The notes beneath the pieces were generated by a model. The model had not been told where the DNA came from. It did no database searches and saw only the letters and a list, made by a program, of their open reading frames with translations. Of a stretch of 64,000 nucleotides of DNA, positions 63,386 to 64,000 are shown piece after piece. Every line of letters begins with the position of its first letter. The stretch's first letter is position 1. A program made the translations under genes and the position numbers. The DNA lies in the NCBI GenBank assembly GCA_963931865.1, contig OZ007506.1, forward strand, positions 4,584,926 through 4,648,925. Reading direction: 5' to 3'. Source of the stretch: Axinella damicornis. Its lineage: Eukaryota; Porifera; Demospongiae; Axinellida; Axinellidae.

Positions 63386-64000
63386 TTAGTTGTTCTTTGC
63401 CATACTAAACATTTCAAGTGGATTTCTCCTGATTGTACGCCTTTCATGCCTCGATGACCAGATCTTTGGAATAAACAAAATTACTTTGCAGAGGAACGGA
63501 ATTACCAGGTAGGGGAAGACGGTGAAACAGTAGCCAGCCTCAGGTATGCGAATGGATTCAACAAATGTTAGGGCGTATGGGAACCATGTACACAGGCAGA
63601 GCACTGTTGAAAACACAAAAAGATTCACTTCCTTACTGTCCTTGAAGCTATCCATTTGCACCTTCCTCGTGAGAATTCCAAGAATTGTTACAGCTACAAT
63701 GATGCTTCCATTCACTCCGAATACTATAGCTCCTGTCCACTCAACAAAGTTGCCTCCACAGGCTGCTGTTACACGTGGGAAATCATTCCCTTGCTCAGAG
63801 AGTGGTATTGAAAAGTCAGTAGGAACTGGGTCCACTACAGTCCACACTATCAGCAAGATTATAGTAACAGACACAGGAATAAATACCAGTGCAACCAAAG
63901 CTCCATTGGACCAGATCTTCCCAGGCATCTCAAAGACTTTGTAGAAGAAGATGCGATAGACTCGAAGCAGTCTCACGAGCAAAGTTGAATAAATCAGTTG
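63386..64000 (-). CDS. GABA-B-like receptor, 5' part beyond the window
   Basis: 205 codons remain open to the window edge and end at a stop at 63386. The sequence covers transmembrane helices about 3-7 and the tail: LIYSTLLVRLLRVYRIFFYK, VTAACGGNFVEWTGAIVFGV, DSKEVNLFVFSTVLCLCTWF and FIPKIWSSRHERR. It is very close to the gene at 59688-61853, differing at scattered positions (for example VESIR for VISIR) and with a different tail (NPLEMFSMAKNN). It is a recent tandem paralogue in the same orientation. Confidence 0.9.
   Translation of the reverse strand, partial: QLIYSTLLVRLLRVYRIFFYKVFEMPGKIWSNGALVALVFIPVSVTIILLIVWTVVDPVPTDFSIPLSEQGNDFPRVTAACGGNFVEWTGAIVFGVNGSIIVAVTILGILTRKVQMDSFKDSKEVNLFVFSTVLCLCTWFPYALTFVESIRIPEAGYCFTVFPYLVIPFLCKVILFIPKIWSSRHERRTIRRNPLEMFSMAKNN

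Overview
This is a eukaryotic window that reads as an early-branching animal, most likely a demosponge. Supported genes have many short GT-AG introns and match metazoan families: YIPF5, POMP, CHIC1/2, an invadolysin-type M8 metalloprotease carrying a Calx-beta domain, and a cluster of intronless GABA-B-like class C receptors of the kind expanded in sponges. There is also a DUF288/STELLO-like Golgi glycosyltransferase. The species cannot be fixed from the sequence. No operon, CRISPR array, rRNA or convincing tRNA was seen.

Layout. 1-5.3 kb is repeat-rich, with a hypothetical ORF and weak exon candidates. 5.3-27.3 kb holds two direct copies of a block of about 10-11 kb (5312-16082 and 17229-27264). 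Each copy carries a minus-strand STELLO-like gene and a divergent plus-strand M8 gene. The copies have decayed reciprocally. The left copy keeps an intact STELLO-like gene, but its M8 gene has lost HExxH through an 8-bp deletion and is cut off after exon 9. The right copy keeps the full M8 gene (23656-33521, about 24 exons), but its STELLO-like gene has a 1-bp frameshift. 33.5-40.5 kb is packed with foldback and palindromic elements.

40.5-58.1 kb is a compact housekeeping block. YIPF5 (minus, 5 exons) lies just downstream of a CHIC-like gene (minus). CHIC shares a 122-bp bidirectional promoter with POMP (plus), and that promoter holds a CRE and two CACGTG E-boxes. The last CHIC intron contains a 200-N gap flanked by near-identical sequence, which looks like unresolved haplotypes. 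One of these copies has a 1.1-kb transposon whose empty site is visible in the other.

58-64 kb is a minus-strand array of GABA-B-like receptors: one intact gene, one running off the window, and one 3' remnant.

Mobile DNA is mostly non-autonomous: piggyBac-type TTAA MITEs, snap-back hairpins with GTTCCCAGGC ends, large foldbacks, and a repeat of about 450 bp carrying splice-donor-like sequences. Exon boundaries come from splice motifs, phase agreement and remembered family conservation; no search was run.
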